Part shown: positions 1 through 9,925 of the stretch, one piece after another
How the letters are laid out: every line of letters starts with the position of its first letter
How positions within the stretch are numbered: the stretch's first letter is position 1
Assembly: GCA_021234155.1 (NCBI GenBank)
Contig: JAJEKV010000003.1
Span: 15,674,386-15,738,385, forward strand
Reading direction: 5' to 3'
Origin: Isoetes taiwanensis
Lineage: Eukaryota > Streptophyta > Lycopodiopsida > Isoetales > Isoetaceae
DNA: 64,000 bases
Position numbers and translations under genes: made by a program
The notes under the pieces: generated by a model
Told to the model about the DNA's origin: nothing
What the model saw: the letters and a program-made list of their open reading frames with translations, nothing else
Database searches by the model: none

Positions 1-399
1 CATAACATGCCGGAGAACTATTTGGAATGGACATGAGTGTAAGATTTGTTGGCTGTCTGGCGCATTGCCTAGATACCCGGAGATGGCCCCCATGCTTACT
101 AATTTCGTAATAGCATTCAACGTTAGCCTCACTGTTTCCCTATTCTTGATAAGTGACAACAAAGCATTCTTGCAATAACTTGGACACAATACAAGTCGGC
201 AAAGTAGTGTCCGGAATTCATATATAAGAAGAGTCGTGTTATGCAAAAAAAATGCATTATTAGAAGTTCACCGAATGGAGAACATATATGCACTAAAAGA
301 AATAACAACCTTTCATCTACTACATCATCTGTCCTTGAACCTGAGTTCCTCTGATCTTGTTCAACACTTCTCAACTCAGTATGAATCATGGTTATGAGC

Positions 400-1404
400 C
401 TCCATACACGACTCTCAGATTTCCCTTGCTTTACTATAGGTTTTGTATTTCACAACATCTTTATTCACTCCCTTACCATCAAACCCCTGCCCACCATTAT
501 TTGCAATGACATGCTCAAGTTCCTCTCCACAGTCCCTAGTCCCTGATTAGTTTCTTAGTGCCTATTCCATCGAATAAGATCCAAAACACATGAAGGTTCA
601 TAGTAGACTTCTTCGAAGGGCATAATCCTGTTAAACACAAAATATGTCATGTTAATGGAGTACCTTCAATACTTTGAAGTCAGGCGTGATTACTTTAGTA
701 CTGATGCCATCCTGCATCAGACAATCAGTTAAAGATTCTAACACCTCATTTGAAGTGCTGCTAGGTGCATTTGACATCTCTAGATTTAATCTTTCTTTCT
801 AGGATCGTCAATATCCATTGGATATTTTTGCAGCAAATCACACAGCTTGCAAAAAAAGTCATTGCCTGCATGAAATGTTGAACTAAATTATGCACAGATT
901 ATAATCTGGAACTATTTCAAGTTACAATGTAATCAAGGACAAAAGAAGAATGCTGACCTACAATGTGAAAGAAGACGTAATACTCTGATAGTTTCAATTT
1001 GCACATCTAATCCAGTGTTTCGCTTAAGTAGCGATGAAATCTCTTTACTAAATAAGAGTCCACTATACCTAACTTAGGATGAAAATTGATCAGTACATGA
1101 AGTACTCTATAGCATAAGAATAGAATGTAAAAACTACTCACTGTGCTCTTTGTACAACAGGTACAGTCTGCAAGATAATAAAACTAATAAGTGCCATGGC
1201 TTTAAATTTCACCCCCGCATCATTAATTGATGCAGCTGGTGTATCTTTCCACTGAGCACTCAGCCATTTATGGAACATAGTATTGCGTGTAGCCTGGCGC
1301 CATGTTCCCATTTTTTGGTTTGTTCTTCGTCTAAAAGAACTGTTGTTACCCATGGAAGCATTGCCTGGAGAACTTTCATGCATGCCTGTTCTAGTCCCAA
1401 GGCC
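400..1404 (-). pseudogene. Decayed multi-exon host gene, not recognised
   Basis: Several exon-like stretches with good splice sites lie in order on the minus strand. Exon A (1404..1142) follows a CTCTTATTAG acceptor, ends at GTGAGT, and encodes a segment with FHKWLSAQWKDTPAAS. Exon B (1047..958) follows TTATTTAG, ends at a GTCAGC donor, and encodes KEISSLLKRNTGLDVQIETI; its phase joins exon A in frame. Exon C (865..664) encodes NDFFCKLCDLLQKYPMDIDD, then needs a one-base shift near 795 to continue into EVLESLTDCLMQDGIS, and ends at AAG/GTACTC. The phase from exon B to exon C also fails. Around 400-627 exon-like reading continues with stops. The amphipathic leucine-rich segments could be helical repeats, but I recognise no family. 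The two frame faults suggest a pseudogene, though sequence errors cannot be excluded. Confidence 0.45.
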
Positions 1405-1672
1405 CTAATAAGAGGTAAGTTTATTCATGCCTGCATATGCATATGTAAGAATGAATTAAATACAAATATTTTTCTTAGGATTGAGTTACTCCATTGTTAT
1501 AGCAAATGTGAGAGCCAGTATTTGATGTGTTCATCTGGACTACCATGATATCAGCATTTGCTAAGAATGGGCGTGCAAAGGAGGTATGGTGTCTGATAGA
1601 ATTACTTTCCTCAGCCTTCTTGATGCCTGTTCAGGTCTGGCAGCCCTTATAGACCTTATAGCCCTTATAGAG

Positions 1673-2811
1673 TGAGGCTGGTGCTTGGTTAACTTATGAG
1701 AAGTTAATGGGTACCACCTCATGGGATAAGCTTGTCAAGAAGTTCTTGGATAGGTTTGGTAAGTTGGCTGCTCCAAAAGATTTTGGTTAATGAGTTGCAA
1801 AGTTTTTCTATACATGCAGGGGAGAGTGTGAATCAGTACAAAGAAAGATTTAGTACATACATGAGCAGGTGCCAAAGAGCGCAAGTCACAATCCCAACCC
1901 TTTTTTTAGTCACTGATTTCATCAATGGTTTGGAAAGGAGACCAGATATCCAAAGGAAGCTGCTCAAGATCCAAGCTGCTGAAGGTTTTGATTCTATATA
2001 CAAAGTTTTTGCCAAAACCACTGACCTTACTCAGATGCTTTCTACTTTGCCTGACAAACATCATGTTTCCTACCATAATCATGATCCTTTCTATCCTGAT
2101 GCTACTGATGCACAGTATGACCATCACCCTTCCATTCCAGTTTATGCCATACAGAAAGAAAAGAAGAAATCTAAAGAGGAGGAAGCTAATTCCCAAGTTG
2201 CAGAGGTCAAGGCAGATCTATCTAAAGTTACTGAGGCTCTAGCAGAATTAACCAAACAATTGGTCGAGCTCAAGGCTACAAGAACAGGTAAAACTTATCC
2301 TGAATGTATTCATTGCAATAGGAACTCCCATCCATCGGAAATTTGCTATTGGCAAGTGTGCCCTAAATGCAATAGAAAAGGTCACTTTGGAAAGGAATGT
2401 CCTATTTGTTCTTTTTGTAAAGAAATTGGCCATACTGATATCAAGTGTGCTGTTAAGAAATACTTTGCTAAGCAGGAAAAGGAAAAGAGACCAGAACCCA
2501 AACCTCCTGTGAGATTTGTTGAACCAAGTACTTCTATAAGGTTTATTCAGGCTACAGAAGTTCTCAAAGCTGAAGAAGTTATGGCAGTGCAAACTAGAAG
2601 CATGAATGAAGCCAATGTAAATGCTGAATCAAGTAGACATCCCACTGCCAGGCCTTCACCACCTGTAGTGGAATCACCTACTCAATTGATAGCTCCACCC
2701 CCACAGCAAAAATATGGTAAGAAAGACCAAGACCTTGATGAAGTTGATCTTTTGCTAAAAAAACTCCAAAGTAAGTGTAGATCTCTTCACCTTGCTAAAG
2801 ATTGCACCTAG
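1673..2811 (+). pseudogene. Tat-like gag (copy 1) with three CCHC zinc knuckles
   Basis: The capsid-like part begins in another frame near 1673 (AWLTYEKLMGTTSWDKLVKK) and continues after a frame break in the ORF 1732-2811 with ESVNQYKERFSTYMSRCQRA. Residues ~190-240 of the ORF hold three tandem CX2CX4HX4C knuckles: CIHCNRNSHPSEIC, CPKCNRKGHFGKEC and CSFCKEIGHTDIKC. Gag packages the RNA in the virus-like particle; the knuckles bind nucleic acid. One or two knuckles are more usual, but the second copy near 30.4-30.6 kb also shows three, so the triplet looks ancestral. The ORF ends at 2811 by a frameshift near 2770; the next frame continues the sequence towards the protease. Confidence 0.85.
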
Positions 2812-3307
2812 CTATAGAAAAAGAGTACTTCAGCAAACTGGTGGTGAAAAATTAAATACTTGTGTAAATTTTGCTGATGCCACTAACCTTGTTCTAGCAC
2901 AGAATGAAGAAGACCCTGGAGCATTCACATGTTCAGCTGCTTTAGGAGGATATACCTTCTCAAATGTGTTACTTGATGGGGGATCCCCCCTAAACATCAT
3001 GCCATATCACATTATGAAGAAGTGTGGTTTCGAGGTGGACAAGAAAGCTTCTATACTACTAAGATCCTTTTATAATGCCAAAATTACTCCTATTGGTGTG
3101 GTGACTAAAGTGCCTGTTAACACAGAGGGCATAACTGTAGCTGCTAACTTTATTGTAGTAGCTTTTGAAGATATAGGGGATGAATCTGACATCTATGATT
3201 TACTTTTAGGGAGGAGATGGTTGGCCACTGTAGATGCTAGGCCAGTCTGGTCTCAAGGGAGATGCACCATTTCCAATGGTTCTCAAACTGCTACAATCTA
3301 CAATTAA
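2792..3307 (+). pseudogene. Retroviral-type aspartic protease domain of Tat copy 1
   Basis: The frame overlaps the gag end and runs 171 aa. Residues ~50-70 read FSNVLLDGGSPLNIMPYHIM, an aspartic-protease active-site region in which the usual D(S/T)G is DGG, as is common in plant Ty3 elements. The later segment DLLLGRRWLATVDARPVWSQ matches the second conserved half (IL/LLGR-W) of the domain. The protease would cut the Gag-Pol polyprotein. The frame ends at TAA 3305-3307, so in this copy Pol is cut off from the protease. Confidence 0.8.
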
Positions 3308-3353
3308 GATGGCTCCTATGGCTCCAAAGAAGAGGTAATATTATATTAAGGAA

Positions 3354-3860
3354 ATGTTAATTGAAGAACCCTTGGGATCTTACAGAATAAAAAACACAAG
3401 ACCAAAGAATTATGAAATGGTTCCTCTTATCATGGAATGTACACCCCCCAGCAAACAAGGACCATCAGGATTCTTATGGTTTAATGGAGGTATTTCTAAA
3501 AGATTAAATATTGCATCATCTGCTGCTATTTTGAAAGATTCTTCTCATAAACTCTTAGCTAAAGTAGGAACCCCCAAGTCACTTCTAATGTAGCAGAATA
3601 TAAGGCTTTGATTGCAGGTCTTCAGGAGGCCAAAGCTATGGATATTGCTAACATCCACATCTATGGTGACTCACAATTAATTTGTAGACAAGTTTCAGGA
3701 GATTACCAAACAAAAAATGTAGATATGGAGCTCTTAAAAAATCAAGTAATGGGAGTACTCTCGAGTTTTGCTTCATGGAAGATCACCCACATACCAAGAG
3801 AGAAAAATGTGGAAGCTGATGCCTTATGTAGAGAGACTCTCATGTCACATTTAACTGAGG
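3354..3860 (+). pseudogene. Plant/archaeal-type RNase H domain placed before the RT (Tat copy 1)
   Basis: The segment 3354-3593 contains FLWFNGGISKRLN and SSAAILKDSSHKLLAKVG. After a stop near 3591 the next frame gives ALIAGLQEAKAMDIANIHIY, GDSQLICRQVSGDY and HIPREKNVEADAL. These match the strand-helix plan of type I RNase H with candidate catalytic residues: D replaced by N in FNGG, E of the xEYKAL helix, D of GDSQL and D of EADAL. The domain sits between the protease and the RT rather than after the RT-RNase H module. A degenerate classical RNase H follows the RT at 5030. The missing first Asp and the internal stop make this copy inactive. Confidence 0.75.
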
Positions 3861-3899
3861 GAGCTATTCCAGAGGAAGATCTTGATGCTAGTGAGGTAA

Positions 3900-5011
3900 A
3901 AGCACTTTGCCCCATTCTAACCATTAATGCATCAGAGGAAAAGAACACTGAAGAGATTTCAATCACAAAAAATGGTAAGACTAGAACCCTGTTTGTTGGA
4001 GATTTGATTGAATATCAAAATAGGGAGAACATACAAATGTTTTTTGAAGAAAGGAAGGATGTATTTGCCTGGGATTATTCCGAGCTCACTGTTATTAAAA
4101 CTGAGGTATGCCAATTTGAAATTAAGATTAAAGAAGGTTGTAAACCTGTTTTTCAAAAACTGAGAAGAATTAATGCTTCATTGATGGGACTAATCAAAGA
4201 TGAGTTGGATAAAATGCTAGATGCAGGTGTTATCATTGAAATCATTAATCCAGAATGGGTATCTTGCATTGTACCAAGTGGTGCCTTAAGAATTTGCATT
4301 GATTATCGAGATCTCAACAAAGCCACCATCAAGGACTGTTATCCTTTGCCTTTTTTAGAAGAAATCTTATATGCTGTAGCAGGAAAAGAGATGTCCTCAT
4401 TCTTAGATGGATTCTCAGGATTTCATTAAGGAGGAAGATCAACCAAAGACCTCTTTTATTACCCCTTGGGGAACTTATGCAATGAAAAGGATGCCTTTTG
4501 GATTAATGAATGCACTGCCACTTTTCAAAGAGCTATGGATGTTATCTTTAGACCTATGTCTCCTCAAGAATTTAGAGTTTACCTGGATGATCTTTGTTTA
4601 GGATCTCATCCTATTAATCATTTGGAATTGCTTGCAAAAATATGTTTTTTGTGCAGGGACTCTGGAGTCAACCTCAACCCAAAGAAATGTATTTTTTTTG
4701 CATCCAAAGGGCAACTTTTGGGGCATGAGGTGTCCAACAATGGTATACAAGTGGCACAAGAAAAGGTTGAAGCTCTCAAAAAACTGGTACCCCCTAGGAA
4801 TTTGAAGCAAGTCAAAAGTTTTATTGGCATGACTAGTTTTCTTAGAATGTATATTCCTAACTTTGCTCATATTATAAGTCCTATTTCCAAACTGACAAGA
4901 ATAGGCAAGATCTCTAAATCTGAGAGCAAGTATGTCCATGTCACATGGTCATCAGATTGCCAAGAGTCTTTTGAGTTTCTTATAAAATCCATTTGTGAAG
5001 CCACTCTTTAA
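3900..5011 (+). pseudogene. Reverse transcriptase of Tat copy 1
   Basis: A linker (KNGKTRTLFVGDLIEYQ) leads into an RT fingers domain with KLRRINASLMGLIKDELDKM and RICIDYRDLNKATIKDCYPL, up to FLDGFSGFH where the frame stops at 4427-4429. The palm continues in another frame from 4430 with FITPWGTYAMKRMPFGL and the catalytic YLDD (VYLDDLCLGSH, about 4576-4608). The thumb/connection follows with NPKKCIFFASKGQLLGHEVS and LKQVKSFIGMTSFLRMYIPN. The fold and motifs are typical of Ty3/gypsy. At least two frame breaks make it non-functional. Confidence 0.9.
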
Positions 5012-5029
5012 AAAAAACCTGATTTAGAT

Positions 5030-5470
5030 ATGCCATTTGAGGTTTATATTACCATCACTAAGAAGGCTATACGTTTAGCTATTCTACAGGACAAACATAC
5101 CATAGCTTTTGCTAGCAAACAATGGAGCTCAACTGAAGAAAAGTACACCAGATTGGAAAAGAGTGCTGCTGATCTTATGTTCCTCATTGACAGACAAGGT
5201 CACATGCTATTAAAGAGTTCTGTTCAAGTTTATATGAAACAAAATCCAATGGGATTGTTATTTGGTAAAGCTACTTCCAAACCAAAAATTCAAAGGTGGG
5301 CTTGTAAGCTACAAACTTTTAATATTTCCATTAAAGAATTACATCAGGTAAAGAGTCCCAGTCTTTATTTACCTTACATTTTCTTTGACCATGAGGATAC
5401 AGTAGAGGTTGTTGACTTTGTGGATGCCTTAGCTTATTTGCAGGCAGATGATGAAAAGCAGATCCAATAG
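5030..5470 (+). pseudogene. Degenerate classical Ty3 RNase H (Tat copy 1)
   Basis: After the RT, PFEVYITITKKAIRLAILQD and IAFASKQWSSTEEKYTRLEK align with the gypsy RNase H pattern (DAS..G..L, ...YS..L...E..Y...E.E). The first catalytic Asp (DAS) is replaced by IT, and no TD-x-x-x-L motif is left; the position reads VQVYMKQNP. Loss of the native catalytic residues is typical of elements that have taken up a second RNase H, which fits the intact-looking domain upstream. The ORF ends at 5468-5470. Confidence 0.75.
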
Positions 5471-5574
5471 GATTGGCAGCAACCTATTAAGAATTTTCTA
5501 CAATTCAAAGAGATGCCCTCAGGCTGACTTCGAGCCAGCAAAGGAGATTTAAAGACAAATGTAGGCAATTTAAA

Positions 5575-6613
5575 ATGATTAATGATGTTCTATGTAAAGT
5601 CAACAGGGATGAACTATTACTGAGGTGTGTCAATGAAGAAGAATCCGCTCTGATCATTAGAGAAATGCATGAAGGAGTATGTGGAGGCCATTTTGCTGGA
5701 GACACTACTGCCAAGAAAATTCTCAGGTCAGGTTATTATTGGCCTACAGTATTTAAATATTATTATACTGCTATAAAGTCTTGCCATAAGTGTCAGATAT
5801 TTGGCAAAAGGATCCTCCTTCCAGCTGCATTAAATCCCATCATTTCTCCAGGACCCTTCCAAATATGGGGATTGGATTATATTGGCCCTATTAACCCCCC
5901 TTCTGCAGGACAATATCAGCACATTATTGTAGCTACAGATTATTTTACTAAGTGGGCAGAAGCTATTCCTTTAAGACAGGCCAATGCTATTACAACAGCA
6001 AAGTTTTTACATGAATATATCTGTGCATGGTTTGGTATCCCTCTACAATTGCACTCTGATAGAGGTACTCCCTTTGTGAATGAAGTTATTGCTAATCTGG
6101 TGACTATTCTTAAGGTCAAACATACCAAGAGCTCTTCCTACTATCCCCAAGGTAATGGTCAAGCAGAAGCTACTAATAAAGTTTTGAAAGGCATTTTGCA
6201 GAAAACAGTGGATGATAACCAAAAGGATTGGCATGTCAAATTGGTGGATGCTCTTTGGGCTTATAGAGTCACTATTAAAGCAGCAACCACTTCATACACC
6301 CTTCAACTTAGTTTATGGCATTGAAGATGTGCTTCCAGTAGAGCTTGAGCTCCCATCTCTAAGGTTAGCTCACAAGCTATGTTTACCTTTTGAATATGCC
6401 GTGCAGGAAAGACTGGACACCCTTTTGCATTTAGAAGAATATAGGATGGAAGCTGAGAATGCCAATCTGCTAAAAAAAGCCAAGGATTTGGCTGCTTTCA
6501 AAGATGCTCATAAAATACAAGGGACTTTCAAGACAGGAGAGCTAGTTCTAAAATGGAATAGATCAAGGGAAGACTCAGCTAGTAAGTTTGAAAATCTTTG
6601 GGAAGGTCTATGA
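5575..6613 (+). pseudogene. Integrase of Tat copy 1
   Basis: ORF 5575-6324 begins within the integrase. The zinc-binding HHCC part is MHEGVCGGHFAGDT...SCHKC. The catalytic core has D in WGLDYIGPI, D in HSDRGTPFV and E in GNGQAEATNKVLKG, i.e. a complete DDE triad. The core ends at a frameshift near 6290. The next frame (6212-6613) carries NLVYGIEDVLPVELELPSLR and the C-terminal domain (TFKTGELVLKWNRSREDSAS) up to LWEGL. Integrase would join LTR ends to host DNA. Related sequence is at 23053-23600 on the minus strand. Confidence 0.9.
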
Positions 6614-8114
6614 GGTGTTGGAACCTGCAGGCACCAACTCTTATTGGTTAAAGGAATTAACTTCAGGGGTGCCACTCCCAAATCCCATCAACACTATCCA
6701 CTTGAAAAGGTATTGGGATCAGCATATATGCTTGTCCCTTTTTATGCTCTAGAATTTAGAAAAGTTAGAATTAGAGTTAAGATTAGATAAGTTAGATTTC
6801 ACTTTGTCTCGATTTTTAGAATTAATGTTTTCATTGAGTTCATGTTTGCAGCTAGCCAGATTAAAGGATATATTATCAAACAATTCCAAGACAAGGATTT
6901 CTACTAATGATTTGTCAAGTGTCATCTGCAGGAGCACTCTTCTTCCATCCATTTTCATCTGCCTTGTTGTGGTCCTATCCTCCATTTAGCCATATATTCT
7001 TCATTTCATTTCCCTAAACATGCACTCTGCAAATTCAGCTTCACCATCATGGCAGAGTTGCAAAGGTTAAGATTAACTTGTATTTCCATGACAGGTGCAT
7101 CCTTTTCCTTGACGGATGTGGGCCCATTTAATTTTTTAGCTTTTTAGGAAATTGGTGGGTTTGAATTTTATTTGACGTAAAAAAAGCCGCCTCTTATTTT
7201 TTTTCACGGATTCTCCACGAGCACCCTATTGCATTTATTTTTTTCGGCACTTTCCTTTTTAGGTTTAGGTTTTCTCTGTTACATTTACTCTTAGATTAGG
7301 TCGAACAGGCAACAGCTGCACAACAGGCCTTGCAGGTTCGAAGAAGCAAGCAGCGAAATAGCAGCATGAGAATAGCTCTTGGCTCCCTATGCAAATGCGA
7401 TATAGCAGCAAATGGAGGAGGCGTTGTTCCTCTCTTCCCTCTGGCAAGCAGCAGCAACACCCAGTCTTTAAAGATTTTTTGGAAGATATATTGGAGGAGG
7501 CCGAATCTTAGAACACCAGCATTTACTAAAAGCCTTACCTTAGTTTGCAATGCATTTTGCAGAGTAAGCTAGTTAATGCTTTTACTGAATGCTGGTGTGC
7601 TTGAAAGAGTTCAGCAGCTATACACACAAGAAGCAAACGTCCATTTCTTCTAATTTCTCAAGCGTCCACTGGGCTAGTCTATTCTATGGTATAAGGGAGG
7701 CGCTTATACAACAAAACCAGCAAGATCAGGTAAATTTCTTTGCATCTACATTGCATTTTCTTGCTTATTGAGCTTCTGATTTGTAGTAGAATGTACATGG
7801 AGATGAGTTTCAAAATTCGTAGTCATTAAAATATCAAAAGACAATACTGTCTTGGTTGTCACAGCATCATCTTAGCAAGCTTTTAGTGATTCTTTGGGCG
7901 ATATTGGAGGCATTTCGAGTTTGTTCCTTAAGTGCAGGAAAGCAAGTACCAACTTTATATATGTTGTTGTGCTTTTTCCCTTTCTATTGTGCTTCTTGTT
8001 GTTTTTTAAATCTGTAATACATGAGCCTTGTTGCATTTTTATTTGATTTTCTAGAAATGTTTTGCACTTGAGTGTCTTAATTAAATGCTGCTCTTATATT
8101 AGGAATTTGCGAAG
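6614..8114 (+). other. Tat 3' non-coding region and leader of the hAT relic
   Basis: 6614-6740 continues the integrase C-terminus in broken frames. 6740-7065 has no recognisable coding. The stretch 7021-7064 (gcactctgc...gcagagttgcaaa) is repeated imperfectly at 9528-9569, on the other side of the transposase relic. 7066-8114 is T-rich with short ORFs; I recognise no gene. Polypyrimidine tracts ending in AG before 8115 could be intron remains. Confidence 0.4.
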
Positions 8115-9500
8115 TTGTCAATGGCTTCTCCAACGAAAAAGGATGGTAAAACAAAGGGCCAGAAATCAATTCTGCAAATGGCTGGATTCACAAGGGAAGT
8201 GGAAGCTCCTACTGCTGAACCAAGTAGGGCAAACAGTCCAAATACTGTAGATGTCATGGCAGGCCATACTCAAGAGCTTAATGCTGAGCATGAGAGACTT
8301 CTGCAAGCTAGGAAGGAATTCAAAGAAAGATGGCTGGATGAACAAGGTTCAACTATGACACAGGTAGAGCTTATTGCATTTATTGCAAAGAGGATTCAAG
8401 ATGTAGAAGTGCATTTGGTAAAGAGGGTGCAACAAATTTAAGGACATCAGCCTTTAAAGAGCATGCTGCAAGTGGTCAATATAGACATGCATCATGGTTA
8501 GCCACACAAGGAAAGGATTCCTTGCAGAAAGTGGAGAAGCAGAAGAATGATTCGGTGGATAAGGAGGTCCTTACTTTAATGAAGTGTGCATATTTTATAG
8601 GTAAGGAAGACCTTGCTTATAGAAAGTTTGGTTCTTTATTACATCTTCTTAGGGATTGTGGATCAATTGCTCCGTTGATGTATAATGATGATAAAGCTTG
8701 TAGCTACTTTCTGAAATGCATCAGCCAATCCTTAGAAGAAGAGGTATTTGAAAAAATCAGAAGAAGCCCTTGGTATGGCATAATGGTTGACGAATCAATG
8801 GACATTAGTGTGGTGCAACATCTTATCCTTTATGCCACTTTATGAACAGTGCTGCCCTTTATGAACATTTAAGAGAATTTAAGATTGTATACATTATGCA
8901 CTTCCTAGCTGATATTCTGTTGCATTTGACCACTTTGAGTTGCGATTTCCAAAAAGATTGGGTGGATGTCACTTCTATAGGCAGCCTTGTGAGTCAGACA
9001 AAGCATCATATTGAGATGGAGTTCTTGAATGAGGTATTGGATCTAAATGGTGGTTTGAAAGATAGCAAAGGATATCCCATAATTCATGATTTTGGCAGTC
9101 CAAAAGGATATCTCGCTTCACTTAGAGGGGCTGTAAAGGGAGATATGTATCGGGCAGTTCAAATGAAAAGGAATGTTGATGGTGATGATTTAACAAAGGC
9201 TCTTGAATTTCAAAATAATTTTACTCAAGCTGTGTTTGGTTGCTTTGGATGAGAGGTTTAAGGATCATGAAATTCTGTCATGCTTCAAGATATTTTCACC
9301 TGCGCATGTGCCAATGGAAACAAAGAAAATGAAAGAATTTGGACAACACGAGGCTAATGAGTTGCTGAAATTTTATGGAGAAGCTCGAGTGGTTGGAGGA
9401 GTCACATTTAATAGTCTTATTGATCGAGACAAATTTCTGCCAGAGTTTAGAAAGTTTTTTTCATCTGTCATAAGTGGTCCTGCCATTCATTTAGACTCCT
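8115..9500 (+). pseudogene. hAT / ZNF862-like transposase-derived gene (broken)
   Basis: The start MASPTKKDGKTKGQKS leads to EFKERWLDE. One base out of frame (near 8343) the sequence continues with AYCIYCKEDSRCRSAFGKEG and TNLRTSAFKEHAASGQYRH, a TTF-type BED-like zinc finger. The DUF4371 part follows at 8522-8845 (KIRRSPWYGIMVDESMDISV). The middle region continues after a stop at 8842-9252 (IMHFLADILLHLTTLSCDFQ), then in another frame ALDERFKDHEILSCFKIFSP to about 9480. Proteins of this build are hAT transposases or domesticated relatives such as ZNF862-like proteins. The C-terminal hAT dimerisation domain is absent. Three frame faults show a pseudogene. Confidence 0.75.
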
Positions 9501-9925
9501 CATTCTTGTTTTCATTCCCAAAAAAAGCACTCTGCATTTCAGCTTCAGCACCATAGCAGAGTTGTAAATTTTTGAAGAAAAGACATGCATTTTCTTGTTT
9601 TGGCGAGATCTCAGCATTAGCACATTCATTTTATCTCCTTACACCCTTCACACTTCATCTACACCATCTCCTCATCATCCTTATATTTATTTTCATCCTT
9701 ATCCACTCATCACACTCTATTCACACCATATTCACACTCATTACACTCACTTTATCTCATTACCACCACAAGATCACCACATTCACACTCATTTCTTCAA
9801 TATTTCCACCCTACACTCTGCTCCACCTTGTTCTCATTTGCACACTCTGGCATAAAGACCCCTCTATATACTCCTTTTGGCATGATATGGCTGAGGGGAC
9901 CAGCCATTTTCTTGTTTTGGCGAGA
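9501..9925 (+). other. Tat 3' tail with C/T-rich tract and purine run before the LTR
   Basis: 9528-9569 repeats the motif found at 7021-7064. A strongly pyrimidine-rich, CAC/CTT-rich tract (about 9630-9850) follows; its long ORFs are compositional and not a gene. 9893-9925 has GAGGGGACC then AGCCATTTTCTTGTTTTGG and CGAGA, immediately before the LTR. The same block precedes the 3' LTRs at 45748 (+) and 22257 (-). Part of it is also present at 9588-9614. The purine run is the probable polypurine tract. Confidence 0.6.
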
